Shown in pieces: positions 18,366 to 28,400 of a stretch of DNA of 64,000 nucleotides. The DNA comes from Thiothrix sp. Lineage in GTDB: Bacteria; Pseudomonadota; Gammaproteobacteria; Thiotrichales; Thiotrichaceae. The position numbers and the translations under genes were made by a program. Under the pieces are notes generated by a model. That model did no database searches and was not told the origin of the DNA. It saw nothing but the letters and a program-made list of their open reading frames with translations. The DNA is taken from positions 1-64,000 of the forward strand of contig NZ_JAQTLS010000015.1 of the NCBI RefSeq assembly GCF_028714775.1, in the 5' to 3' direction. The stretch's first letter is position 1; every line of letters starts with the position of its first letter.

Positions 18366-19084
18366 CATGGGGGAGACACTCGGTTGGCTTTATCAGAATC
18401 AATGCGCCCGTCAACCAGTTCAATAATGCGGTCGCAACGTTGTGCCAAGCGCGGGTCGTGGGTGACGATTAAAAAACTGGTATCGCTAGCTTCATTCACA
18501 CGACGCAGCAAATCAAATACGTTGTCGGCGGCTTTGGTATCAAGGTTGCCCGTCGGCTCGTCCGCCAGCACCAGCGCGGGTTGCATCACCAACGCGCGGG
18601 CAATGGCAACGCGCTGTTGTTGCCCACCCGATAAATCATTGCTCAGGTGCTTGCCCACGTCGGTCAGCCCCACTTGTTCAATCAATTCGGCAGCACGTAA
18701 ACGCATCGCCTCATCGGGTCGACCCCGTGCCGCCAGCAACGGCAACATCACGTTTTCCAGCGCGGTAAATTCGGGCAACAGGTTGTGGAACTGGAACACA
18801 AAGCCAATCGCTTTGGCACGTAACAAGGTCAGTTCCCGATCCTGCAATTGTGTCGTCGGTTGCCCCGTAATCAACAATTCACCCGCCGTCGGTTTGTCGA
18901 GCAAGCCAATCAGGTTCAACAGCGTGCTTTTGCCCGACCCAGAGGGGCCAATGAGCGCGACAAATTCGCCGCGTTCAATAGTTAAATCCAGCCCGTGCAG
19001 CACTTCGGTTTCCGCAGGCAAACCGATATTGTAGGCTTTGCGGATGCCTTTGAGTTGCAGGGTAATCGCGTTAAAGTCAGCCAC
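18365..19084 (-). CDS. ABC exporter ATP-binding subunit (MacB/LolD/DevA-like)
   Basis: This 239-residue ABC ATPase has Walker [10 protein letters not shown], the signature [15 protein letters not shown] and Walker [13 protein letters not shown]. This is the MacB/LolD/FtsE-like group. The start was set at GTG 19084, which overlaps the permease stop as GTGGCTGA; a longer frame from 19228 runs through permease coding sequence and adds no domain. With the permease and the membrane-fusion protein upstream it forms a split MacAB- or DevBCA-like tripartite exporter. No outer-membrane channel gene is in the window. The substrate cannot be told. Confidence 0.88.
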   Translation of the reverse strand: MADFNAITLQLKGIRKAYNIGLPAETEVLHGLDLTIERGEFVALIGPSGSGKSTLLNLIGLLDKPTAGELLITGQPTTQLQDRELTLLRAKAIGFVFQFHNLLPEFTALENVMLPLLAARGRPDEAMRLRAAELIEQVGLTDVGKHLSNDLSGGQQQRVAIARALVMQPALVLADEPTGNLDTKAADNVFDLLRRVNEASDTSFLIVTHDPRLAQRCDRIIELVDGRIDSDKANRVSPP

Positions 19085-20306
19085 GAATCGCCACCGCTGG
19101 GTCAAGCCGCGCCGCTTGCAGGGCAGGGAACAAGGCGGCAAGTATCCCCACCAGCGTTGCGCCCACGGCTGCGTACACAAACAGCATCGGGTCAAACGTA
19201 ATCGGGAAAAGTTGTGTGCCGTCCGCATTAATGGCGATATTGCGCCACGCGATTAAAAACAACCAACCGACGAATGCGCCCAGCAGCGAACCGATCAAGC
19301 CCGTCAACGCCCCTTGCAGCAAAAACAGCCGCAGGATTTGTTGGCGCGATGTACCTGTTGCCCGCAAGATGCCAATCGCTTTGGATTTTTGCACCACCGA
19401 CACCACCAATACGCTGGCGATGCCCAAGGCAGCAGTCAACCCGACGAAAAAGCGAATCACGGTGTTGGACATGGATTGTGCTTCCAACGCGCTAAAGAAT
19501 TGCGCATTGGTGGCAATCCAACTATCCACTTTCAAGCCCGTTTGCGCCTGAATGGTTTGCGCCACAGTTTCGGCAGTAAACGGCGCATCCAGATTGACTT
19601 CGACGCTGGTGACACCGCCCGCCAAATCGAGCAGGCTTTGCGCGGTGCGTAACGCGATGTACACCGAGCGCGAATTCATCCCGCTATTGCCGTAATCGAA
19701 AATGCCGCGAATGCTCAAGGTTGCCGTGCCACCTGACGCGGTTTGCAAATTGAGTTTATCGCCCGTCCACACGCCTAAATCTTTCGCCAAATCCAAGCCG
19801 ACCAGCATATCCGTGCCGGTGATATTGGCTGTGCCTGCGATGATTTTGCTGTTGAGAGCGATGAGTTTGAGGTAGGTTTCTGGCTCAATGCCCGTTAAGC
19901 CGACGGCTTTGTTAGCTTCGCCGCGCACGATAAACCCCGCACCTGATACTACTGGGGCAGCGACGCTAACCCCATCCATTTTGGCGACTTGGGCGAGGAC
20001 GGTTTGCCATTGATCGACTGACTGCAAGCGTTGCGCCCGTGGTTGTACCAACGTGGCAAGCATCGCCCCGTCTCCGGCCTGATGCAGTGGGCGAGATATT
20101 TCTTTGGGCGGCAGAATGATGATTTGCGCTTGAAAATCCAAAGTGCGTTTGAATAAATTGGTTTGCAGGCCGCTGATCAGGGCGGAAATAAACACAATCA
20201 CTGACACACCTAACGCCACGCCCGCCATGATCAGCAAGGTTTGCATCCGTGCTTGGCGCATGAAGCGAATCGCTAAAATCCATTCAAATGGCATGGCTGA
20301 ATTCAT
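19077..20306 (-). CDS. ABC exporter permease (MacB/DevC-like, FtsX domain)
   Basis: This 409-residue permease has one N-terminal membrane helix (about residues 20-45), a large periplasmic domain (about 50-275) and three C-terminal helices in an FtsX domain (about 280-405). That is the mechanotransmission layout of MacB, LolC/E and DevC. Segments such as GILRATGTSRQQILRLFLLQGALTG and the ending [15 protein letters not shown] are typical. It overlaps the fusion-protein gene upstream by four bases and the ATPase gene downstream by eight. These overlaps argue that the three products form one complex. Confidence 0.88.
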   Translation of the reverse strand: MNSAMPFEWILAIRFMRQARMQTLLIMAGVALGVSVIVFISALISGLQTNLFKRTLDFQAQIIILPPKEISRPLHQAGDGAMLATLVQPRAQRLQSVDQWQTVLAQVAKMDGVSVAAPVVSGAGFIVRGEANKAVGLTGIEPETYLKLIALNSKIIAGTANITGTDMLVGLDLAKDLGVWTGDKLNLQTASGGTATLSIRGIFDYGNSGMNSRSVYIALRTAQSLLDLAGGVTSVEVNLDAPFTAETVAQTIQAQTGLKVDSWIATNAQFFSALEAQSMSNTVIRFFVGLTAALGIASVLVVSVVQKSKAIGILRATGTSRQQILRLFLLQGALTGLIGSLLGAFVGWLFLIAWRNIAINADGTQLFPITFDPMLFVYAAVGATLVGILAALFPALQAARLDPAVAIRG

Positions 20307-21544
20307 GGTGGCAATGTCACCCGCACGCGCTGATCGGCTTTGATCAGGGCGAGATTCGCCGGAATCACTGCTTCACCGGCGGCAAGACCGCTTAACACCT
20401 CCACGTTTTCATCGCCGCGCAAACCGAGCGTGACGGTCTGTTTCACCGTGCGGTTATTGCGCACCACCAGCACCCACGGCGCAGCGCTGCTGGGTTCGTG
20501 CAATGCGCCAGTGGGTATCACCAGCGCATCCGGCTTTTTGGCGGTTTCGATGTCGACTGAAACGGTCATGTCCTGGCGCAAATACGCTGGCGGCTCTTTG
20601 ACGCGCAATTTAACCTCTACCGCGCCGCGTGTGGCATCCACGCCGGGGTTGATGTAGGCGACTTCGGCATTAAAACGCTGTTGCGGGAAGGCATCGGCGG
20701 AACTCAGCGCGACTTGTCCAACAGCGAGTTTGCCGAGGTTTTTTTCGTCGATTTGCACTTCGATCTGGGTTTCGCCTTGTGCTGCCAATACCATGAGGGC
20801 TTTGCCAGCGGTGGCAATATCGCCCGGTTCAATGCTGCGGCTGATCAGCGTGCCATCGGCGGGGGCGAGGATGGCGGTTTGCGCCAGTTTGACCTGAGCC
20901 AATTGCAAGCTGGCACGGGCTTGGTTCAGGGCGGTGCTGGCAAGTAGTGCATCGCTGCCTTTGGGCTGGTTGCTTTGCACTTGTAATTGGGCGGCTTCTA
21001 GTTTGCTGTTGGCAACATCCAGATTACGCTGGGCGGTGTCCAGTTCGGTTTTGCTGATGTATTTTTGGTTGTTGAGCGAACGGATGCGGGTGAGTTGCTG
21101 ACCGGTTTGTTCGACATCGGCTTGTGCTTGGCGCAGCGTTTCTTGCGCGGTGGGCAACCCGACTTCGCGTTGCTGGCGCAGTTTGGCTTCGGCAAGTGCT
21201 ACGGCGGTAGTGGCTTGCGCGAGGCTGGCGCGGTCGGTGCTGTCTGCAAGCTGGATTAACAAATCGCCGCGTTTGACTTGCTGGCCTTCTTTTACCGGAA
21301 TGTGACTGACACGCCCGGTGACTTCAGCCGCTACGGAAACGCGCTGAGGCCAAGTGATGCGCCCGCTGGCAACGACGGTTTGGCGTAATTCGCCTTTGAT
21401 GACGGCATGGGCTTCAACGGGCGTGCCGAAGAGCAGATTTCGTGCGAAATAGCCGGTAATGCCTACTATCAGCAGCACAATAAGGCCGACTTTTAGCCAT
21501 TTTGGTAGGGGCGGGAGCATCAAGGACATAGGTGTTTTACGCAC
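20303..21544 (-). CDS. Periplasmic adaptor (HlyD/MacA-like membrane-fusion protein)
   Basis: This protein of about 413 residues has one N-terminal membrane anchor ([19 protein letters not shown]). A biotinyl-lipoyl-like half domain follows (about 60-95), then a coiled hairpin (about 100-205) and beta-barrel and membrane-proximal domains. Adaptors of this kind link an inner-membrane ABC exporter to a TolC-like channel. The frame starts at 21544 with an alternative ATG at 21529 (MSLMLPP); both overlap the transglutaminase gene upstream. It is followed directly by the permease gene. Confidence 0.87.
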   Translation of the reverse strand: MRKTPMSLMLPPLPKWLKVGLIVLLIVGITGYFARNLLFGTPVEAHAVIKGELRQTVVASGRITWPQRVSVAAEVTGRVSHIPVKEGQQVKRGDLLIQLADSTDRASLAQATTAVALAEAKLRQQREVGLPTAQETLRQAQADVEQTGQQLTRIRSLNNQKYISKTELDTAQRNLDVANSKLEAAQLQVQSNQPKGSDALLASTALNQARASLQLAQVKLAQTAILAPADGTLISRSIEPGDIATAGKALMVLAAQGETQIEVQIDEKNLGKLAVGQVALSSADAFPQQRFNAEVAYINPGVDATRGAVEVKLRVKEPPAYLRQDMTVSVDIETAKKPDALVIPTGALHEPSSAAPWVLVVRNNRTVKQTVTLGLRGDENVEVLSGLAAGEAVIPANLALIKADQRVRVTLPP

Positions 21545-22317
21545 ACCGTTTGGGAAATCGGGTACACCGCCGGGCCGAACTGGTTGTAAACCGCGACATC
21601 CGCCGCATCACGCCCGTAGCCAATGACCACATAGCCGCCGTTCATTTCTGCTTGGGTCGCATCGAAGGTATACCAACGCCCACCGACATAGGCTTCAAAC
21701 CAAGCGTGCAAATCCATCGGGTCGAGTTGGTAGAGATAACCCACCACCATGCGTGCGGGAATGCTCAAACTGCGGCACAAGGCAATGCCAAGGTGAGCCA
21801 GATCGCGGCAGACCCCCGATTGCTTGAGATTGACTTCGACCGCTGACACGGGTGTGTTGCTGCTACCCGGTGCAAACCGGATGTGATTGCGCAACCACGC
21901 GACGATAGCAGCAACTTGGTCGTAACCCGCCGATTGTTTAGCAGTAATTTCGCTTGCCATCTGCCCAAAACGGTCGGATTCGCAGTAACGGCTGGGTAAC
22001 AGGTAACTGAGTTCCGCATCGGGGAGTTTTTGCACTTCGACAAACGCTGCGCCCGGTGTTTGGTCGACATGATCGGCAGTCATCACTTCGGCAGAGGTGT
22101 ACACCGTGAAAATTCCCGGAGGCGCAACCAGCCGTTGGCACAAATTGCCGTAGGCATCGGTGAATTCAAACACCGGAACGCTGGGTACGAGGCGGTATTC
22201 TTCGCGCGTGATCCATTGCTGCGCCCCACTACGGGGTCTGAGCATCAGCACAAACGGCGTTGCGGTGGGAATATCAAACGCGAGGTCACAGCTTATGTAT
22301 AAGCGCATGTAACTCAT
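21520..22317 (-). CDS. Transglutaminase-like cysteine peptidase family protein
   Basis: This is a 265-residue protein. The N-terminal domain (about 1-125) is beta-rich ([18 protein letters not shown]). The papain-like transglutaminase core follows, with the catalytic triad Cys in [11 protein letters not shown], His in [13 protein letters not shown] and Asp in WYTFDAT. The start was set at ATG 22317, which overlaps the stop of the next transglutaminase gene by four bases; a longer frame from 22503 runs through that gene. There is no signal peptide, so it is probably cytoplasmic. Peptide hydrolysis or crosslinking is possible and the substrate is unknown. It leads directly into the exporter genes. 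Confidence 0.82.
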   Translation of the reverse strand: MSYMRLYISCDLAFDIPTATPFVLMLRPRSGAQQWITREEYRLVPSVPVFEFTDAYGNLCQRLVAPPGIFTVYTSAEVMTADHVDQTPGAAFVEVQKLPDAELSYLLPSRYCESDRFGQMASEITAKQSAGYDQVAAIVAWLRNHIRFAPGSSNTPVSAVEVNLKQSGVCRDLAHLGIALCRSLSIPARMVVGYLYQLDPMDLHAWFEAYVGGRWYTFDATQAEMNGGYVVIGYGRDAADVAVYNQFGPAVYPISQTVCVKHLCP

Positions 22318-23162
22318 GTTTCTGTCACCCACACGCCCACATCCAGCGTCGCGCCCGGTGGCCCCACGTATGCGCCCGCAACGGGCGGGACGGATTCGGG
22401 CTGGCGAGCGACGGCTACGGCAATGTGATCCGTGCCCACGATAGCGCCAATGGTAGGGTCGAAACCTTTCCAGCCAGCACCGGGCAAGAACACTTCCGCC
22501 CACGCATGGGTTGCACCAAAATCGGTGGGCGAGGGTTGGGTATGCAGATAGCCGCTGACAAAACGTGCAGCAAACCCCAAACGCCGCGCCGCTTCCATGA
22601 ACAAATATGCCGAGTCACGGCATGAGCCTGTACCACGTGTGAGCGTGTCGGTAGCGGATTGCACCCCCGGTTCTTCGCGCAATTGATACACCAAGGTTTG
22701 CTGGATGCGTTCTGCAAGGCGTTGCAACAAGCTGTAGGTTTGGATGCGTTCGCCCGGTTGCCAAATATTGGCTACCCATTTGTCCAGCAAATTACTCAGC
22801 GGATGCCCAGCAGTCATATAGGGCGACAGTACCGCCTTGTCCTCTGGCTTGTAGGCAAACGGATAGTGTGCCGCGTAGTCAGCGACCAGAAAATCAAGCG
22901 GTGCTTGGTTGTATTGTTGGATGATGATATTGCTTTCAATCAAAAGCTGGGTGGTAGGGGAATCGAAAGTCGCTATCGCCACGGAATTGTCCTCCACGTC
23001 ACGATGCCAACGCAGCGCGGCGGGAGGTGTAATGTCCAAGGTGGATGATTCGATGCGCAGCTCATAACCTTCCCTCGGGCGCAGACGCAGAACATGCGGT
23101 TCAAGGCGCACTGCGGCGGGGAAGTTATAGTAAGTGCGATGTAGGATTTTATAACGTTGCAC
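22314..23162 (-). CDS. Transglutaminase-like protein with N-terminal Bact_transglu_N domain
   Basis: This 282-residue protein opens with the bacterial transglutaminase N-terminal domain ([20 protein letters not shown]). The core has the triad Cys in [20 protein letters not shown], His in [15 protein letters not shown] and Asp in GFDPT. It is a paralogue of the N-terminal part of the large gene at 45098, which has the same order of motifs. It is the first gene of a tightly overlapping run: two transglutaminase-like proteins, adaptor, permease, ATPase and P-type ATPase. The run suggests a shared export or envelope task that I cannot name. Confidence 0.85.
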   Translation of the reverse strand: MQRYKILHRTYYNFPAAVRLEPHVLRLRPREGYELRIESSTLDITPPAALRWHRDVEDNSVAIATFDSPTTQLLIESNIIIQQYNQAPLDFLVADYAAHYPFAYKPEDKAVLSPYMTAGHPLSNLLDKWVANIWQPGERIQTYSLLQRLAERIQQTLVYQLREEPGVQSATDTLTRGTGSCRDSAYLFMEAARRLGFAARFVSGYLHTQPSPTDFGATHAWAEVFLPGAGWKGFDPTIGAIVGTDHIAVAVARQPESVPPVAGAYVGPPGATLDVGVWVTET

Positions 23163-23226
23163 GTTTTCTCCCTCTTCGGGGGATGTTTCTCGGCTAGCTT
23201 CCTTGCCATCATCTAAAAATCAGTGT

Positions 23227-23439
23227 TTAACGGACGTTATGACCGATAATCCCACCGACTGCTGCACCACCGACCGTACCGGCAGTTGTCCCGCCTGAAA
23301 TGACGTTACCAGCAACTGCACCGACGCCTGCGCCAATGGCGGTATTTTTTTCGCGTGGAGTCATCCCTGCACAGGATGCGATACTCAGCAATAAAGTGAT
23401 GGTGATTACGCTGGTGGTGAATTTGTGTATAGTTTTCAT
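23227..23439 (-). CDS. Small glycine-zipper lipoprotein
   Basis: This is a 70-residue protein with a signal peptide ending in a lipobox-like SIASC. It is followed by MTPREKNTAIGAGVGAVAGN and a glycine-zipper hairpin of the OsmB/SlyB type (GTTAGTVGGAAVGGIIG). Such proteins sit in the outer membrane or periplasm, and OsmB in E. coli is osmotically induced. The start at 23439 was chosen because the signal peptide begins there; the frame is open further up but without sense. It is separated from the Sll1863-like gene by 313 bases and probably has its own promoter. Confidence 0.75.
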   Translation of the reverse strand: MKTIHKFTTSVITITLLLSIASCAGMTPREKNTAIGAGVGAVAGNVISGGTTAGTVGGAAVGGIIGHNVR

Positions 23440-23752
23440 TTGAAATACCTCATGGTTATAAGAGTAAGGAACTAAATCATTAAGGTTAATTATGTGCCCG
23501 AATGATCTAAATTTTAATTTCCCCTGCAATTTCATGGTACGCTTGAATGACAGTAATGTCGAGTTTATTTATATTAATAATAAAAGCAGGCGGTAAAATA
23601 AATAGGGTGGTAAAGTGTTTTGTTTTTATTATGAAAAGGCAAAGCGGATCATTAGTTGAGGGAGAAATTAACCGCTTTTGCAGGCATATCGCTTGTTAAA
23701 ATAGATTGCTCGCGTAATCTTTTTATGAGTAGTGTGTCTCGAATGGCAGTGT
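23440..23752. other. AT-rich intergenic stretch
   Basis: No gene or good promoter match was found on either strand. The sequence is AT-rich and should carry the promoter of the glycine-zipper lipoprotein gene. No copy of the TTGCNA-N17-CCTAAT element is seen here. Confidence 0.4.
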
Positions 23753-23989
23753 TTAGGTTTCTCCTTCTTTTCCCCAACCTGCCTTTAATTTGTCCCAAGC
23801 ATCGCCGATTTCTTTGATCTTGGCTTTTGTTGAACCAAACAGTTGCTCAATTTCGCCATGCTCTGCGCGTCTGGCGGTGTATGCTGCCGCTTCGGCACTT
23901 CTTGAGCGGGCATTGAGTTCTATCAGTTCAAGCTGGGCTTTTTCTAACTTAGCCTCTAATTTCTGTCTGTAAGTTTCTTTCGTGTACAT
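23753..23989 (-). CDS. Sll1863-like coiled-coil stress protein, shorter paralogue
   Basis: This 78-residue, highly charged helical protein has a heptad pattern from about residue 5 to 50 and no signal peptide. It begins MYTKETYRQKLEAKLEKAQ and is a paralogue of the protein at 24920-25210 (MDTKETYKNKVEAELELAQ). Both share the RS-x-SA and KxKIKE/KVKLKE positions. This resembles the family named after cyanobacterial Sll1863, reported as stress responsive, with no known biochemical role. It is the fourth gene of a likely operon that starts at 25210. Confidence 0.7.
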   Translation of the reverse strand: MYTKETYRQKLEAKLEKAQLELIELNARSRSAEAAAYTARRAEHGEIEQLFGSTKAKIKEIGDAWDKLKAGWGKEGET

Positions 23990-24025
23990 AACGTCGGTTC
24001 CTTAGGGCAGGATTTTCAAGGAGGC

Positions 24026-24547
24026 TTATTTCTTTAACGCAGCATCAGCTTCTTGCTTTTCCCGCTCTGCTTTGGCAGCAATGCTTTCAGCAGTATTGGC
24101 TACAGCACCGGCTGTCGCCGATTTCGCTTTGTTGGCTTGGTCTTTTACCGCATCGGCAGCTTCAACCGCTTTTTCTTTGGTGGCCTGTGCCGCATCTACG
24201 GTGGCTTCCTTGGCATTATGGGCGGCGTCTTTAACATCTTCCTTGACGTTGGCGAGACCCGCAGCCGCAGAGTTGGCAGCCGATGAAGCTGCACTACCTG
24301 CCGCCGCAGCACCACTGGAAATGGCATCACCCGCAGCACCGACAGCTTGCCCGGCAGAATCCTTGGCCTGTCCTGCTTGTTCAGCAGCACGGTCACTTTG
24401 CATCGTGGCAGCTTTTGAGGCGGAATCTTCCGCTTGTTGGGCAGCGCGGGTTGCTTCGGCATCCGCAGCCGTTTTGGGAGGCGACTTATCACAGGCGACT
24501 AAGGCTGTCGCGATTAATAATAGTGATAAAATAGGTAAGGCTTTCAT
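24026..24547 (-). CDS. Alanine-rich lipoprotein
   Basis: This 173-residue protein has a lipoprotein signal (MKALPILSLLLIATALVAC, lipobox LVAC). The mature part is almost wholly Ala, Lys, Asp, Glu and Ser in 11-residue-like helical repeats (KDAAHNAKEATVDAAQATKEKA). This composition resembles LEA-type and YtxH/apolipoprotein-like helical proteins that lie along membranes or fold on drying. A periplasmic, membrane-anchored stress protein is inferred. It lies between csbD and the shorter Sll1863-like gene, with 52 and 36 bases between them. Confidence 0.7.
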   Translation of the reverse strand: MKALPILSLLLIATALVACDKSPPKTAADAEATRAAQQAEDSASKAATMQSDRAAEQAGQAKDSAGQAVGAAGDAISSGAAAAGSAASSAANSAAAGLANVKEDVKDAAHNAKEATVDAAQATKEKAVEAADAVKDQANKAKSATAGAVANTAESIAAKAEREKQEADAALKK

Positions 24548-24599
24548 AAAAAACTCCTTTATGAAACAAGTATTTGAATGTTTATTGTTTGACCCGTGA

Positions 24600-24845
24600 T
24601 TAGGGTAGGGCGGCTTCGCTGGTGATACTTGTTTCTAGCTTCATGCCGTCGGCATCAAGTTTCAGACCTGTTACGGCATTCTCAGCTTCTTCAAGGCTAA
24701 GGTCGTAACGTTCTTGCAGTTTGCCTACCAGAAGCTCGACTCTGCCGCCGATTTCCAGTAAGTCATCATCCGTAAGTTTGCCAAACTGTTCACGCAGTGT
24801 GCCTTTTAGCTGATGCCAATTGGCTGAAATATAATTCGTGTCCAT
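24600..24845 (-). CDS. CsbD-family stress protein
   Basis: This 81-residue protein carries the CsbD-like domain: NWHQLKGTLREQFGKLTDDDL at the start and the LVGKLQERYDLSLEEAE segment. CsbD of Bacillus is a sigma-B-controlled general stress protein and E. coli YjbJ is a very abundant relative. The function is unknown. A 17-residue tail (LDADGMKLETSITSEAA) extends past the usual domain. It is the second gene of the cluster that begins at 25210, 74 bases after the first gene. Confidence 0.85.
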   Translation of the reverse strand: MDTNYISANWHQLKGTLREQFGKLTDDDLLEIGGRVELLVGKLQERYDLSLEEAENAVTGLKLDADGMKLETSITSEAALP

Positions 24846-24919
24846 GACAGTAATCCTTTGAAAAAAAATAAGGCAACCGAAAACGGGGGGAATGTAATGG
24901 CTGCCTTAAAAAAGCTTGG

Positions 24920-25210
24920 TCAATCTTTAAATTTGTTGGTGGTATCGCGAACGGCGGTGCTTAGGGTATTCCATGCATTCTCCACGCCGTCTTTAAGCTG
25001 TTCCCAAGCGCCATCACTGGCTTCACTAAGTTCTTTCAATTTGACTTTTGTATTGTCAAACATCTTTTCAAGTTCGCTGGCCTGCTCGTTGTAAGCAATA
25101 TGCGCATCGGCCATAGCACTTTTGGAGCGGGCTTGGAATTCAGCTAGTTTGGCTTGTGCTAATTCCAGTTCGGCTTCAACTTTGTTTTTGTAGGTTTCTT
25201 TCGTATCCAT
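24920..25210 (-). CDS. Sll1863-like coiled-coil stress protein, longer paralogue
   Basis: This 96-residue protein has a charged coiled-coil N-terminal part (about 5-60). A C-terminal amphipathic segment (DGAWEQLKDGVENAWNTL) is longer than in its paralogue at 23753. A strong GGAGG lies before the ATG. It is the first gene behind the conserved promoter-like element at 25307-25335, with a leader of about 90 bases. The function is unknown. The name follows the Sll1863 stress-response family, assigned on sequence pattern only. Confidence 0.72.
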   Translation of the reverse strand: MDTKETYKNKVEAELELAQAKLAEFQARSKSAMADAHIAYNEQASELEKMFDNTKVKLKELSEASDGAWEQLKDGVENAWNTLSTAVRDTTNKFKD

Positions 25211-25306
25211 GATGATTTTCCTCCATCGGTGGTTAAGTTAATTTGTTGCTTTCTTCTCTTTTTGTGGTATTTAACAGACTTTAATTGAGGAGAAATCTAT
25301 ATATTC

Positions 25307-25335
25307 ATTAGGCGCTACATTCGCTTATATAGCAA
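25307..25335 (-). promoter_or_regulatory. Conserved promoter-like element, copy 3 (upstream of Sll1863-like/csbD cluster)
   Basis: The minus strand reads TTGCTA, 17 bases, then CCTAAT, with GTAGCG just before CCTAAT. It shares TACCTTGCTA and GTAGCGCCTAAT with copy 4. It faces the gene starting at 25210. Confidence 0.7.
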
Positions 25336-25371
25336 GGTAAATCACCGGAAATCCCGTGAAAAAACAAAGAT

Positions 25372-25395
25372 AATTATGAATAATTGTTCATAATT
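25372..25395 (-). terminator. Likely terminator of the glucan synthase operon
   Basis: AATTATGAA (25372-25380) and TTCATAATT (25387-25395) pair perfectly over 9 bp around a six-base loop. On the minus strand a T-rich run (TTTGTTTTTTC) follows a few bases later. It lies about 15 bases after the glucan synthase stop. The stem is AT-rich, so strength is uncertain. Confidence 0.5.
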
Positions 25396-25409
25396 GCTTA
25401 AAACCTTTG

Positions 25410-28400
25410 TTATGCCAGATAATCCGGCGTGATTTTTATTTTAACATGATGATCCTCTCGGTCATTTAGCAACGGAATACGCCCATTAGTCTGTTCAATT
25501 CCATCCAATGTAAGCATTACTACATTTTCATCATGGCTAAGTTGTGAAATAACGATGTGGTAAAACGTCTCTTGGTAACGGTAACGCAGCTTAAAGCTTG
25601 CCCAGCCTGCGGGTAAACACGGCTCAAAATACAAGCTGTCGCCTTCGCGCCGCAGCCCCAGTAACGATTCGGTAAGCAGCCGGTACAACCAGCCCGCCGA
25701 GCCTGTATACCACGTCCAGCCGCCGCGCCCGGTATGCGGTGCAACACCGTACACGTCTGCCGCCACCACGTAAGGCTCGACTTTGTAGGTGGCAATGCCA
25801 GCAGGGGATTGCCCGTGGTTGACCGGATTGATCAGAGTCATCAGTTCCCAAGCGCGGGCGCTATCACCCAGCCGCGCAAACGCCATCGCTGCCCACACTG
25901 CCGCATGGGTATATTGCCCGCCGTTTTCGCGTACTCCCGGCACATAACCACGGATATAACCGGGGTCAAGCGCGGAAATATTGAACGGTGGGTCTAACAA
26001 TTGCACCAGCGCGTCATCGCGGCGCACCAAATGTTGGTTCAGGGATTGCATCGCTTGTAGGGCACGTTCCGGCGCACCGACTCCAGACAGCACTGACCAA
26101 CTTTGCGCAATGGAATCTATTCGGCATTCCGGGTTGCTGGCGGAACCCAACGGTGTGCCGTCATCGAAATAAGCGCGGCGATACCATTCCCCATCCCAGC
26201 CGTGGCGCTCGATATTTTGGCGCAATTGGTAACGTTCCTCTTGGCAGCGTTCGGCGAAGGGGATGTCATTGCGTAGCCGTGCCAGTTCGGTAAACTGCCC
26301 CAGCACTTCGCACAGGAAAAAGCCCAGCCAGATGCTTTCACCCTTACCGCCCATGCCGACCAGATTCATGCCGTCGTTCCAGTCACCGGAACCCATCAGT
26401 GGCAAGCCGTGTTCGCCAAAACGTAAGCCGTGCAAGATTGCCTGCACGCAATGTTGGTAAAGGGGCGCAGTTTCACCCGCACGTCCGGGCAGGTCGTAAT
26501 AGGAATCTTCGTCCGCATTCACCGCACGGCCTGTCAAAAATGCGGCTTGTTCGTCCAATACGCTGAAGTCGTTAGTAGCAGTGATGTAACGGCAAACCGC
26601 TAGCGGCAACCACAGGTAATCATCGGAACAATGGGTGCGCACCCCCCGGTCGGATGGCGGATGCCACCAGTGCTGCACATCGCCCTCGGCAAACTGGTGG
26701 TTTGCGCACAACAGCAAATGTTCACGGACTTTGTGCGGTTCGGTATGCACCAAGGCCATTGCATCCTGCAACTGGTCACGGAAACCGAATGCCCCACCCG
26801 ATTGGTAGTAACCACTCCGCGCCCACATCCGGCAGGCAAGCGTTTGGTACACCAGCCAGCCATTGCCCAGCACATTGATGCTTTGGTCGGGTGTTTCCAT
26901 CTGCACGGTATCGAGTGTGCGCACCCAATATTGTTGCACTGCTGTGAGGGCATCGCGTGCTGCTGCCAGCCCCCGGAAACGTTGGATCAGCACGGCGGCA
27001 TCGTTAGCGTCGCGCCCCGCACCCAAGCTAAATACCAGTTCCCGCGTTTGCCCAGTCGCCAAGCTAAACGGCACTTGGATGGCGGCACACGGGTCAAGCG
27101 CTGCCCCCACTTTGCCGGACAGGTAAGCGCGTTGCATGGCTGCGGGGTTTTGCAACGACCTGTTCCGCCCGATGAATTCGCTACGGTCGCCCGTTACCGT
27201 GCGGATAGTGGCATCCACATCGAAAAAGCCAACCCGTTCGGCGAATTCGGTGTTGTAAGGGTTACGCGCCAGCAATGCCCCGCAACCTACCGCGCATTCG
27301 GTAATCACATGCGGGGTGGATTTGGGGCGTAAATCACCCAATACCCATTCCACATAGCCGGTAGCAGACAAGTGCCGTTCGCGGTTAGAGGCGTTATGGA
27401 CTTTCAGGATGGAAAATTTCACCGCTGCATCCAAAGCGACAAACACCATGAGTTCGCTGTGGATGCCGTTTTCGTTGTGTTCAAACACGCTGTAACCGAA
27501 ACCGTGACGGCTGATGTACGCGCCAGTGCCTGCACGGGGCAGGGGAGTCGGCGACCAGAAATGCCCGCTTTCCTCATCGCGCAAGTACAAGGCTTCGCCA
27601 CTTAAATCGCTCACCGGGTCGTTGTGCCAAGGGGTCAGACGGAATTCGTGGGCGTTTTCACGCCATGTGTAAGCTTGCCCGCTTTCGGAAATGACCGTGC
27701 CGAAGTGTGAATTTGCCAGTACATTCGCCCACGGCGCAGGGGTTTTATGCCCCACGGGCGGGGTAATCACGTACTCGCGCCCATCAGCGGTGAATCCGCC
27801 CAAGCCATTGAACAGGATCAAATCGGGACGTGGTAGCAAGCTGCTAACACTAGGCACTTCTGCTGGAAGATTCCGCACTGGTTTGAAGTACGGAACCCGT
27901 GCGTCCATGATGCTGCGCCGGTTGATTTGGTCTGCCAGCGTGCCACGGCTGTCGCTGATGATGGCGCGTGCCACCGATTGGATCAAAATTCGGTCTTCGC
28001 TGGAGATTTGGTCGGCATGGCGTACAAAAATGCCACCGGGACGGTCAATGACATGCGCTTCCACGCCCCATGCAATCAGCCCCATGATTTGTTCTTGCAG
28101 CACTTGGCGGTAGCCTTCACGGTCTTCGTTCCAGATTACTAAGTCGACCACCAGCCCTTTCAAGCGCCAGTAAGCGTGGGCTTTGACCAATTGGCGCACC
28201 AGTTCGATATTGTCCACGTCCTTGATTTGCAACAGCACAATCGGTAAATCGCCGGAAATGGCGTGCGCCCACAGCCCCGATTGCCCGCGATGGTTGCTGA
28301 TCAGTGTGTTGGCATCTGCCCGCAGTGCCGCATGGGAATAGATAACCGAATTGGCAAGCCGCCCATAGAGTTGCGCTTCCGCTTCGCTGGCATTGAGCTG

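Noticed and set aside
22318-22503. Longer N-terminus for the transglutaminase-like gene at 21520
   Set aside because: The extension is antisense-like, Arg-rich and lies within the neighbouring gene; ATG 22317 gives the proper domain start and a four-base overlap.
24858-25094. Plus-strand frame over the Sll1863-like gene
   Set aside because: It is a shadow of the minus-strand gene, without ribosome binding site or domain.
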